A stretch of 6,811 nucleotides of DNA from Myxococcaceae bacterium (GTDB lineage Bacteria; Myxococcota; Myxococcia; Myxococcales; Myxococcaceae): positions 1-6,811 of the forward strand of contig JAGSPQ010000192.1 in NCBI GenBank assembly GCA_018262385.1. The letters are read 5' to 3'. Shown in pieces: positions 1 through 6,112 of this stretch. The notes under the pieces are model-generated. The model was given only the letters and a program-made list of their open reading frames with translations, was not told the DNA's origin and made no database searches. The position numbers and the translations under genes were made by a program. Numbering within the stretch: the stretch's first letter is position 1; each line of letters begins with the position of its first letter.

Positions 1-726
1 CGCGGCGTAGAACCCGGCGCCGAAGCCGTTGTCGATGTTCACCACCGCGACGTTCGACGCACAGCTGGCCATCATCGCCAGCAGCGCAGTGAAGCCGTGC
101 GCGCTGACGCCGTAGCCGATCGAGGTGGGCACCGCGATCACCGGGACCCCGACCAGGCCGCCGACCGCCGAGGCGAGGGCGCCCTCCATCCCCGCCACCG
201 TCACCACTGCGTGGACGTCGGCGAGATCGGAGCGGCGCTTGAGCAGGCGGTGAATCCCCGCCACCCCGACGTCGTTGATGCGGGTGACCGTCGCCCCGAA
301 CGCCTCGGCGGTGACCGCCGCCTCTTCCGCAACCGGAAGGTCGGACGTGCCCGCGCAGACCACCGCCACCTTTCCTGCCCGGGGCCGGCGGCCGCTGTGG
401 AGCGACAGGATCCGCGCGTGCGCGTGCCAGGTGGCCTTCGGGTACAGCTCCTTGAGCGCCGCCGCCTTCTCCGGCTGCAGCCGGGTGACCAGCACCGACT
501 GCTTGCGCACCGCCAGCGCGCCGATGATCCCCGCGCACTGCTCGATGCTCTTCCACTGGCCGAGCACCACCTCGGGAAAGCCCAGCCGCAGCGCGCGGTG
601 GGTGTCGACGGTGGCGAAGCCCAGCTCGGCGAAGGGCAGGTCCTTCAGCGCCCGCACCGCCTCGCCCACCGAGACCTGGCCCTTCTTCACCCGGCCCAGC
701 AGTCTGGTGAGAGTGCGCTCGTCCAT
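1..726 (-). CDS. larB: LarB, pyridinium-3,5-biscarboxylic acid mononucleotide synthase (3'-truncated by window edge)
   Basis: LarB carboxylates and hydrolyses nicotinic acid adenine dinucleotide to give the dicarboxylated mononucleotide that LarE and LarC turn into the nickel-pincer cofactor of lactate racemase and related enzymes; it is cytoplasmic. I translated the frame by hand from an ATG at 726; it stays open for 242 residues to the edge, close to the roughly 250 expected, so only a few residues are missing. The C-terminal half is a PurE-like fold: VCAGTSD near residues 123-129, a GMEG turn with Glu181, VPTSIGYG near 199-206, and MMASCASN with Cys222, at the position of the catalytic Cys of characterised LarB. 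The glycine-rich NIDNGFGAG follows. A GAGGG Shine-Dalgarno sequence 6 nt before the ATG supports the start. The gene diverges from the cysteine-rich lipoprotein gene. Family assignment is firm; whether the host makes the full cofactor cannot be judged because no larC or larE is in view. Confidence 0.93.
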   Translation of the reverse strand, partial: MDERTLTRLLGRVKKGQVSVGEAVRALKDLPFAELGFATVDTHRALRLGFPEVVLGQWKSIEQCAGIIGALAVRKQSVLVTRLQPEKAAALKELYPKATWHAHARILSLHSGRRPRAGKVAVVCAGTSDLPVAEEAAVTAEAFGATVTRINDVGVAGIHRLLKRRSDLADVHAVVTVAGMEGALASAVGGLVGVPVIAVPTSIGYGVSAHGFTALLAMMASCASNVAVVNIDNGFGAGFYAA

Positions 727-732
727 TCGCTG

Positions 733-737
733 CCCTC
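733..737 (-). promoter_or_regulatory. Shine-Dalgarno sequence of larB
   Basis: On the minus strand GAGGG lies 6 nt upstream of the larB ATG at 726. This is the only convincing ribosome binding site among the gene starts visible here and it fixes the larB start. Another ATG at 739 is out of frame (13 nt away). Confidence 0.6.
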
Positions 738-783
738 ATAACAGCCCCCTGAACGCGTGGCTGAACTGTGCAACAACCACCGG

Positions 784-2439
784 ATGCTCTCCTCTCTTCA
801 GCGGGCGCTGGTCGGTGGTTTTGCCCTCGGGCTGGTGGTCGCGATTGCCCCCTCCTGCGGCGGGCCGGGCGGCGGCGGCAGCGCGGTCAGCCGCTTCTGC
901 GTCGACTACTCGACCGCGTTCTGTGACTACGCGGTGCGCTGCGGCTCGGTGGCGGTCAACGGCAAGGCCGACTGCCTGACCTACTTTCAGGGCACGTTCT
1001 GCGGCGCCGCGGTGGACTCCGCCGGCAAGGGCTACCAGACCTTCGACTCGACCAAAGCCCAGGCCTGCCTCAGTGCGATCGGCAGCGCGAGCTGTGACGA
1101 AGGTGCCGGCACCGCGCTGCTCGGGTGTGACGGGCTGTTCGCCCCGGCGGCCGATTCCGGTGGAGCCTGCTACGAGGCCAGCGACTGCAAGAGCGCGACG
1201 GAGGGCTGCGGTGGCGCCAGCTGCGCCCGGACCTGTCAGGCTGCCGGAGCGCAGGGCCAGCCGTGCCCGCGGGACACCAGCTGCTCGGCCGGGCTCCGCT
1301 GCGATCCGGGCACCTCGCTTTGCCAGCCGCCGGCCCCCCCCGGCGCCGCCTGCCAGCCCTTCGCTTCCTTCCAGTGCGATGCGACCAGCTTCTGCGACAG
1401 CACGACCGAGATGTGCACCGCGCTCCCCAGCTCCGGTCAGGCCTGTCGCCCGACCAGCCCCCGCTGCACCGGCGCCGCCTGGTGCAGCGCCGGCACCTGC
1501 CAGCCCCGGCTCGGCTCGGGGGTGACCTGCACCACCTCGGACGCGTGCGAGAGCACGTTGTTCTGCGACACCGCGCTCACGCCCGACTCCTGCCAGGCCC
1601 GCAAGGCCGTGGGCGGCACCTGCCAGCTCTCGACCCACTGCCAGGATGGGCTGCGCTGCACCAGCGGGGCCTGTGTGGCCGCCCGGACCGCCGGCCAGAG
1701 CTGCGTCAGCATCAGCGACTGCACCACCGGGCTGTCCTGCGATCGGATCCTGCGGATCTGCGGCACCCCCGTCTACAGCCTGAAGGCGGGCGACAGCTGC
1801 ACCGACGACGACCGCACCTGCGGCAGCGGGCTGAGCTGCAAGGGCGAGGCGGTGAACTCCGACGGCGGGGTCGGCACGGTGGGGACCTGCGCCGCGGAGG
1901 CGCTCGGCGATCCCTGCACCTCGCGCTTCAGCAGCGAATGCCCCGAGCACGCGTTCTGCAACCTCGCGGTCGACGCCGGCGCCGGCACCTGCACCGCGGC
2001 GACCAGCGGCTCACCGTGCGCCACCAACTCCCAGTGCCGGGCGACCGACTTCTGCGACAACGGCCTCTGCGCGGCCAGGAAGCCGGAGGGCGCGGCCTGC
2101 ACCTCCAGCTCGGGCTGCGTCAGCCCGCTGACCTGCCTCACCTCGGCCGCCGGCGCGAAGACGTGCGGGAAGCGGGGCGAGCTGGGCGCCCCCTGCACCG
2201 AGACGACCGGCAACAGCTCCTGCCTCTTCCCGCTCGCCTGCACCAACGGCACCTGCCAGCACGCCGGCGCGCTCAACGAGCCCTGCCTGAGCGGGTCGAT
2301 CTGCCTCTCGGGCGCCTGCGACCGCGACGCGGGGATCTGCGGAGCGAAGCTCCCGGTGGGCGGCGACTGCCGCAGCTACGGCAGCGCCTGCGAGTCCGGC
2401 CACTGCGTCAACGGCAAGTGCGAGGCGGCCTGCAAGTAG
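784..2439 (+). CDS. Cysteine-rich repeat protein, probable secreted lipoprotein of myxobacterial type
   Basis: I do not know its function. From the ATG at 784 it encodes 551 residues. The N-terminus has a basic residue (Arg7), a hydrophobic stretch (about 10-21) and then Cys25 followed by a Gly-rich linker, which fits a lipoprotein signal peptide, although the lipobox Ala-Pro-Ser-Cys is weak. Residues 39-115 form a domain with eight Cys. From about 126 to 550 there are 14 consecutive modules, each with the rough pattern G-x2-C-x(5-8)-C-x(4-6)-C-x(4-16)-C, often with Leu-x-Cys or Phe-Cys-Asp before or at the third Cys. I count about 67 Cys in total, nearly all in fours, so extracellular disulfide-bonded modules are expected. 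This style resembles the Dickkopf-like or tenascin-like proteins often annotated in Myxococcota. A GTG at 757 would add nine residues that spoil the signal peptide; neither start has a clear ribosome binding site. The gene is divergent from larB and converges with proS across 7 nt. A surface or adhesion role is only a guess. Confidence 0.85.
   Translation: MLSSLQRALVGGFALGLVVAIAPSCGGPGGGGSAVSRFCVDYSTAFCDYAVRCGSVAVNGKADCLTYFQGTFCGAAVDSAGKGYQTFDSTKAQACLSAIGSASCDEGAGTALLGCDGLFAPAADSGGACYEASDCKSATEGCGGASCARTCQAAGAQGQPCPRDTSCSAGLRCDPGTSLCQPPAPPGAACQPFASFQCDATSFCDSTTEMCTALPSSGQACRPTSPRCTGAAWCSAGTCQPRLGSGVTCTTSDACESTLFCDTALTPDSCQARKAVGGTCQLSTHCQDGLRCTSGACVAARTAGQSCVSISDCTTGLSCDRILRICGTPVYSLKAGDSCTDDDRTCGSGLSCKGEAVNSDGGVGTVGTCAAEALGDPCTSRFSSECPEHAFCNLAVDAGAGTCTAATSGSPCATNSQCRATDFCDNGLCAARKPEGAACTSSSGCVSPLTCLTSAAGAKTCGKRGELGAPCTETTGNSSCLFPLACTNGTCQHAGALNEPCLSGSICLSGACDRDAGICGAKLPVGGDCRSYGSACESGHCVNGKCEAACK
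1159..2436 (+). repeat. Array of 14 four-cysteine protein modules
   Basis: This is the coding segment for the tandem modules of the cysteine-rich protein. Modules begin at G-x2-C (for example SGGAC, QGQPC, PGAAC, SGQAC, VGGTC, AGQSC, LGDPC, LGAPC) and span about 25-38 residues. Twelve carry exactly four Cys; the first and the last carry five. The repeat is evident in the protein, but the DNA copies are diverged and show no long exact direct repeats by eye, so the expansion looks old rather than recent. Confidence 0.75.
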
Positions 2440-2446
2440 CCAGGCG

Positions 2447-3874
2447 TCAGTAGGCCATCGAGAAGACGATTCGCCCCACGCTCGGCTCGCCGGTGACGAT
2501 GCACTTGCCCGGTTCCTGCTTGAGCGAGAAGGGCCGGTTGCGGGTGGTGAGCTTGGTCTCTGCCTTGATCTGCGCCTCGATCTTCGGGTCGCCGTTCCAG
2601 TGGGCGAGCAGGAAGCCGTCGTTCGCGCGGGCCTTCAGCTCGTCGTAGCTGTTGACCTCGAAGGTGTTCGCGTCGCGGAAGGCCTTCGCCTTCTCGAACA
2701 TCGCCTTCTGCATCTCTTCCAGCAGCGACTGGCACTTCGCCACCGCCTCGCCCAGCGGCACGGAGAGCTTGTTCTTGATGTCGTCGCGGCGCACCAGCAC
2801 GCACTGCTCCTTGGCGAGATCCTTGGGGCCGAGGTCCATCCGCACGCAGACCCCTTCCATCTCGTACTGGTAGAACTTTGCGCCCATCGGCTTGCCTTCG
2901 TCGTTGTCGATCTTCACCCGGACGCCGGCCTTCTTCAGCTCGGCCGCCAGCTGCACCGCCCTGGCGTAGGCCGGCGCGCGCTCCTCGCCCTTGCCGATGA
3001 TCACGATCACCACCTGCTGCGGCGCGAGCTTCGGCGGCACCACCAGGCCGGCATCGTCGCTGTGGGTCATGATCAGCCCGCCGATCAGCCGGGTCGAGAC
3101 GCCCCACGAGGTCTGCCAGACGTGGTGCTGCTGGCCGTCGCGGCCCTGGAAGACGGTGTCGAACGCCTTGGCGAAGTTCTGCCCCAGGTTGTGCGAGGTC
3201 CCCGCCTGCAGCGCCTTCTTGTCCTGCATCATCGCTTCGATCGAGTAGGTGCGGTTCGCGCCGGCGAACTTCTCCGAGTCGGTCTTGCGGCCGGCCATCA
3301 CCGGCATCGCCATCCACTCCTCGGCGAACACCCGGTAGACCTCGAGCATCTTCAGCGTCTCTTCTTCCGCGTCGGCCTCGGTCTCGTGGCAGGTGTGGCC
3401 TTCCTGCCAGAGGAACTCGGTGGTGCGCAGGAACATGCGGGTGCGCATCTCCCAGCGGATCACGTTCGCCCACTGGTTGATCAGCATCGGCAGATCCCGG
3501 TAGCTCTGGATCCACAGCTTGAAGCTGCGGTTGATGATCGTCTCCGAGGTCGGGCGCAGCACGTACGGCTCGGTCAGCTTGCCTCCGCCGGCGTGGGTCA
3601 CCATCGCCAGCTGGGGGTTGAAGCCCTCGACGTGCTCCTTCTCTTTCTTCAGGTAGCTCTCGGGGATCAGCAGCGGGAAGTAGGCGTTCTGATGCCCGGT
3701 CTCCTTGAACATCCCGTCGAGCTGCCGCTGGATGTTCTCCCAGATCGCGTACCCGTTGGGCCGGATCACCATGCAGCCCTTCACGTCGGAGTTGTCGGCC
3801 AGCTTGGCGGCCGCAATCACGTCGCCGTACCACCTGGAGAAATCCACCGCGCGCGTCGTCAGCTTGTCAGCCAT
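2447..3874 (-). CDS. proS: Prolyl-tRNA synthetase, archaeal/eukaryotic type (type 3)
   Basis: Charges tRNA-Pro with proline in the cytoplasm; a class II aminoacyl-tRNA synthetase of 475 residues. The class II core is complete: motif 1 region near 38-71 ([11 protein letters not shown]), RPTSE at 107-111, motif 2 from Arg140 ([20 protein letters not shown]), and motif 3 near 259-285 ([17 protein letters not shown] then [10 protein letters not shown]). An anticodon-binding domain follows from about 286. There is no editing insertion between motifs 2 and 3 as in E. coli-type ProRS, and the protein ends in a C-terminal domain with terminal FSMAY, both typical of the archaeal/eukaryotic-like type also found in some bacteria such as Thermus. 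The C-terminal domain has lost most of its expected zinc cysteines (Asn427, Ile432 and Thr461 at expected Cys sites; only Cys458 remains). The ATG at 3874 lies 14 nt after the stop of the upstream membrane-protein gene and has no clear Shine-Dalgarno sequence, suggesting co-transcription and perhaps coupled translation. Confidence 0.96.
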   Translation of the reverse strand: MADKLTTRAVDFSRWYGDVIAAAKLADNSDVKGCMVIRPNGYAIWENIQRQLDGMFKETGHQNAYFPLLIPESYLKKEKEHVEGFNPQLAMVTHAGGGKLTEPYVLRPTSETIINRSFKLWIQSYRDLPMLINQWANVIRWEMRTRMFLRTTEFLWQEGHTCHETEADAEEETLKMLEVYRVFAEEWMAMPVMAGRKTDSEKFAGANRTYSIEAMMQDKKALQAGTSHNLGQNFAKAFDTVFQGRDGQQHHVWQTSWGVSTRLIGGLIMTHSDDAGLVVPPKLAPQQVVIVIIGKGEERAPAYARAVQLAAELKKAGVRVKIDNDEGKPMGAKFYQYEMEGVCVRMDLGPKDLAKEQCVLVRRDDIKNKLSVPLGEAVAKCQSLLEEMQKAMFEKAKAFRDANTFEVNSYDELKARANDGFLLAHWNGDPKIEAQIKAETKLTTRNRPFSLKQEPGKCIVTGEPSVGRIVFSMAY

Positions 3875-3888
3875 GCGTCGCGCTTAGA

Positions 3889-4434
3889 TCAAAAGCGCGC
3901 CAGCGTCACTGCGATCCACGGAGCGGAGAGCCTCACCTGCAGGAAGGGCATCGCCGGCGGCGGCGCCATCGGCGGCGGCTCGACCGGAGGAGAGGTCAGC
4001 TGATCGATCGCGCTCTTCACCTGGTCGATCTGCTTCGTGCTTTCGGAGCGCTCCTGACTGATCCCCTTGAGCAGGATCCCTCCCACCACCAGCAGCCCGA
4101 CCGCGATCACCGCCGCGACGCTCACCCCGACGCTGAAGGTCACCGGGAACCCGCTGCTGGAGAGCAGGGCGATCAGCCCCCCGAAGAAGAAGACCACCAG
4201 GTCGCCCACTCCGATCACCGCGCCGATCACCAGCATCGTCACCGGGCCGGCGACGCTCGGGCGGGCGTCCTCCAGCCGCAGAAGCTCGGTCTGCAGCTGG
4301 GCGCGGGTCCACCCGGCGTAGGTGGGCTGCTGGCCGGGCAGGGCGTCCTGAACGAGGACGAACCGGGGCGCGAGCGCGGCCGCGCTGGGCTCGGTGCCGG
4401 TCAACACCACTGCGGCGAGGAGGGAGAGGATCAT
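3889..4434 (-). CDS. Small two-helix membrane protein, paralogue B of a tandem pair
   Basis: Function not recognised. The 181-residue product begins with a hydrophobic N-terminus (MILSLLAAVVL, likely a signal peptide ending near residue 20). Then come TYAGWTRAQLQTELLRLE (38-55, probably helical), a turn with RPS, two hydrophobic segments at about 62-92 and 99-123, a polar helix (SQERSESTKQIDQVKSAIDQL), a proline-rich stretch (149-163) and a C-terminus ending in Ala-Arg-Phe. The order of parts matches the gene immediately upstream, so the two are diverged tandem duplicates. Its ATG overlaps the upstream TGA by one base (TGATG) and lacks its own ribosome binding site, which suggests translational coupling. 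The stop lies 14 nt before proS. Similar small YAGW-type membrane proteins occur in myxobacteria as far as I recall, without a known role. Confidence 0.8.
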   Translation of the reverse strand: MILSLLAAVVLTGTEPSAAALAPRFVLVQDALPGQQPTYAGWTRAQLQTELLRLEDARPSVAGPVTMLVIGAVIGVGDLVVFFFGGLIALLSSSGFPVTFSVGVSVAAVIAVGLLVVGGILLKGISQERSESTKQIDQVKSAIDQLTSPPVEPPPMAPPPAMPFLQVRLSAPWIAVTLARF

Positions 4435-5042
4435 CAGAACCGGGCGAAGATCAGCGGGAACTGCACCGACGCCTGGGGAGAATACGGCGGAAGCGGCGGC
4501 GGGGGAGGCCCTTCCGGAGGCGGCCCGATGATCGGCGGCGCGTCGGGGACGTACTGCCGCTGCTCGGGAGCCAGCTCCTCGCCCCCTTCCTTGAGCAGCC
4601 GCTGCACCTCGTCCAGCTGCAGGCTGTAGGGCCGCCGCTCGGGCAGCACCCGGGACAGCACGATCCCTCCGATGATCAGCATCGCCGCGCCCCCGGTGCC
4701 GACGATGCCGAACACCGCCAGGAATGGAATCGAAGCGTTGTTCACTCCGCCTGCGGAGAGCAGGCCGAGCATCACCAGGTTGAGTGAGATCGCCAGCGCG
4801 GCCGCGCCGCTCGACATCAGGGCGATCGGCAGACCGATCGAGGGCCGCTCCTCCTTCAGCCGGTCGTACTCCCGCTCCAGCTGGGCCTTGCTCCAGCCCG
4901 CGTAGCTCGGGAGCTCCGCCGGGGGCGCAGGCGGCAGCGGCTCGTCGGCGAGCAGGCGGATCCTTCGCGGAGCGCTGGGATTGAGGAAGGCCGGCTGCAC
5001 GTCGGCGGACGCGAACATCAGCAACAAGGCGGTGGTGAGCAT
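4434..5042 (-). CDS. Small two-helix membrane protein, paralogue A of a tandem pair
   Basis: Function not recognised. The 202-residue product has a short signal-like N-terminus (MLTTALLLMFASA, possible cleavage near 13), then SYAGWSKAQLEREYDRLKEE (46-65, charged and probably helical), two transmembrane segments at about 71-97 and 105-130, a second charged helix (about 139-152), a proline-rich segment (168-188 with runs of Pro) and a C-terminus ending Phe-Ala-Arg-Phe. The matched order of YAGW helix, RPS turn, two helices, charged helix, Pro-rich linker and terminal ARF makes it a paralogue of the next gene downstream. Hydrophobicity places it in a membrane, but topology is uncertain: if the N-terminus is cleaved, the YAGW helix and the Pro-rich tail are both on the outer side of the inner membrane. 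The ATG at 5042 has only a weak TAGG 14 nt upstream. It is the first gene after a 109-nt gap and probably heads the transcript that includes proS. Confidence 0.8.
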   Translation of the reverse strand: MLTTALLLMFASADVQPAFLNPSAPRRIRLLADEPLPPAPPAELPSYAGWSKAQLEREYDRLKEERPSIGLPIALMSSGAAALAISLNLVMLGLLSAGGVNNASIPFLAVFGIVGTGGAAMLIIGGIVLSRVLPERRPYSLQLDEVQRLLKEGGEELAPEQRQYVPDAPPIIGPPPEGPPPPPLPPYSPQASVQFPLIFARF

Positions 5043-5063
5043 CGGACCGGGGGGAACCTAGCC

Positions 5064-5092
5064 CGTATCCGTCACTGGTTTCTCGGCTGCAA
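5064..5092 (-). promoter_or_regulatory. Weak sigma-70-like promoter candidate for the membrane-protein/proS genes
   Basis: On the minus strand TTGCAG (5092-5087) and GATACG (5069-5064) are separated by exactly 17 nt and lie about 21 nt before the ATG at 5042. Each box matches only about three of six consensus bases, so this may be chance; it is listed because the gap is the only intergenic space in the minus-strand block large enough for a promoter. Confidence 0.2.
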
Positions 5093-5129
5093 CCAACGGC
5101 CCGTGGCAGATTCGATCAGCCTGTTGGTT
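5091..5129. repeat. Inverted repeat in the gap after the acyltransferase gene
   Basis: AACCAAC at 5091-5097 is perfectly complementary to GTTGGTT at 5123-5129. A G-T wobble and one more G-C pair extend the stem inward around a loop of about 21 nt. It lies 23 nt after the acyltransferase stop. No T-run follows on the minus strand, so it is not a standard intrinsic terminator; it could be an RNA hairpin, an operator-like site or chance. One arm overlaps the weak -35 candidate. Confidence 0.3.
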
Positions 5130-5151
5130 TCGCTCGAGTGCCCGGGGCGGG

Positions 5152-6111
5152 TCAGCCGGGCGGGGCCTTGCGGGGTCCGGGGGGCGCGGGGTTCCAGAAG
5201 TCGAAGAAGTTGAACCACTGGTACGGGTACTCGCGCACCAGCGCCTCGAGCCGGCGGGCGTAGTCCTCGACCCACTCGCGCATCTGTGCGTTGCGGTCGC
5301 GGCTGCGATCGAAAGCATACCGGCGCGGTGGGTCGGCGATGAAGCGGTAGGAGGCGGGGCCCACCTGGACGTTGAAGGTCGAGATCAGCGGGGCGCCGCT
5401 CAGCGCGGCCACGATGAACGGGCCGACCGCGAACGGCGCCTCGACCCCGAGGAACGGCACCCGCACCACCCGGGAATCCACCGGCCGGTCGCCCTGCATC
5501 GCCACCATCTCGCCATCGCGCAGCGCGTGGAGGATCGACAGCGAAGCCATGTCCGAGTCGCCCACCGGGATGATGAGCGGCTTCAAGGTGGTGGCGCCCT
5601 CGAGGTAGCGGGCCAGATTCTCCTCCTCCCCTTTGTAGGCGACGAGCGCGATCCGCGCCTTCAGCCGGCCCTCGAGCAGCCCGCACGCCAGTTGCCAGTT
5701 GCCGAGGTGGGCGGTGAGCAGCACCGCGCCCTTCTTCTGTTCCGAGGCGGTCTCGAGGTGCTCGAGCCCCTCGTGGGTGCAGGTGAAGACGCCGGGTCCC
5801 CGGGAGCCGAGCAGCATGTTGTCGACCAGGGTCCGCGCGAACTGGAGGAAGTGGCGGTAGGCGCGCAAGAACCGCTGCAGCGGCCCGGTGGACGGGCCGA
5901 ACAGGCGATCCTGGTAGAGCAGCGAGCCCTTGCGGCCGGCCCCGGCGACGAAGACGTAGAACAGCACCACCGGGTAGAGCACGGCGTAGGCCGGCCAGGT
6001 CCCGACGAAGCGGGTCAGCTGGTAGAAGAACCAGTAGCCGAGCACGCCGCCGTGGCTCTTGCCGGACCAGCTGCGGACGTTCGTCGGGTCGGCTCGAGCA
6101 AGGGTGTTCAC
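5152..6111 (-). CDS. LpxL/HtrB-like lysophospholipid acyltransferase family protein
   Basis: Belongs to the lipid A acyltransferase (LpxL/LpxM, HtrB) superfamily, which moves acyl chains onto lipid or glycolipid acceptors at the cytoplasmic face of the inner membrane. It has 319 residues, a normal length. A hydrophobic segment at about 38-56 may anchor it. Family motifs in order: LLTAHLGNWQ (131-140, the H-x4-D/E site with His135 but Gln140 where the acid is expected), AMQGDRP (204-210), VPFLGVEAPFAVGP (218-231) with SGAP following, and QWFNFFDFW (298-306) near the C-terminus, a signature seen in LPLAT relatives outside the strict lipid A enzymes. The start is GTG at 6111, 1 nt after the TGA of the radical SAM gene, with no visible Shine-Dalgarno sequence, so translation is probably coupled. 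Substrate cannot be told: lipid A, an aminolipid or another acylated envelope compound are all possible. Family confidence is high, specificity low. Confidence 0.88.
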   Translation of the reverse strand: MNTLARADPTNVRSWSGKSHGGVLGYWFFYQLTRFVGTWPAYAVLYPVVLFYVFVAGAGRKGSLLYQDRLFGPSTGPLQRFLRAYRHFLQFARTLVDNMLLGSRGPGVFTCTHEGLEHLETASEQKKGAVLLTAHLGNWQLACGLLEGRLKARIALVAYKGEEENLARYLEGATTLKPLIIPVGDSDMASLSILHALRDGEMVAMQGDRPVDSRVVRVPFLGVEAPFAVGPFIVAALSGAPLISTFNVQVGPASYRFIADPPRRYAFDRSRDRNAQMREWVEDYARRLEALVREYPYQWFNFFDFWNPAPPGPRKAPPG

Positions 6112-6112
6112 G

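Noticed and set aside
757..783. Upstream GTG start for the cysteine-rich protein
   Set aside because: It would put nine polar residues, including an acidic one, before an otherwise good signal peptide, and has no ribosome binding site.
97..979. Two plus-strand open frames (97-741 and 275-979) opposite larB
   Set aside because: The minus strand encodes a LarB with its key Cys, Glu and glycine motifs all in place; the plus-strand products are Arg/Ala/Ser-rich without domains.
736..1950. A 404-codon open frame on the minus strand opposite the cysteine-rich gene
   Set aside because: The product is low-complexity Ala/Gly/Arg, typical of a GC-rich shadow frame, while the opposite strand encodes a regular four-Cys module array.
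1263..2453. A 396-codon plus-strand frame inside the cysteine-rich gene
   Set aside because: Arg/Leu/His/Pro-rich product without domains, out of frame with the module-encoding frame; a composition artefact.
2600..4003. A 467-codon open frame on the plus strand opposite proS
   Set aside because: It is the mirror of a confidently identified synthetase in GC-rich DNA; its product is rich in Leu, His, Arg and Val with no recognisable domain.
4471..4539. Runs of GGC/GGA/GGG-like triplets as a DNA repeat
   Set aside because: They are simply the proline codons of the Pro-rich linker in the membrane protein encoded on the minus strand.
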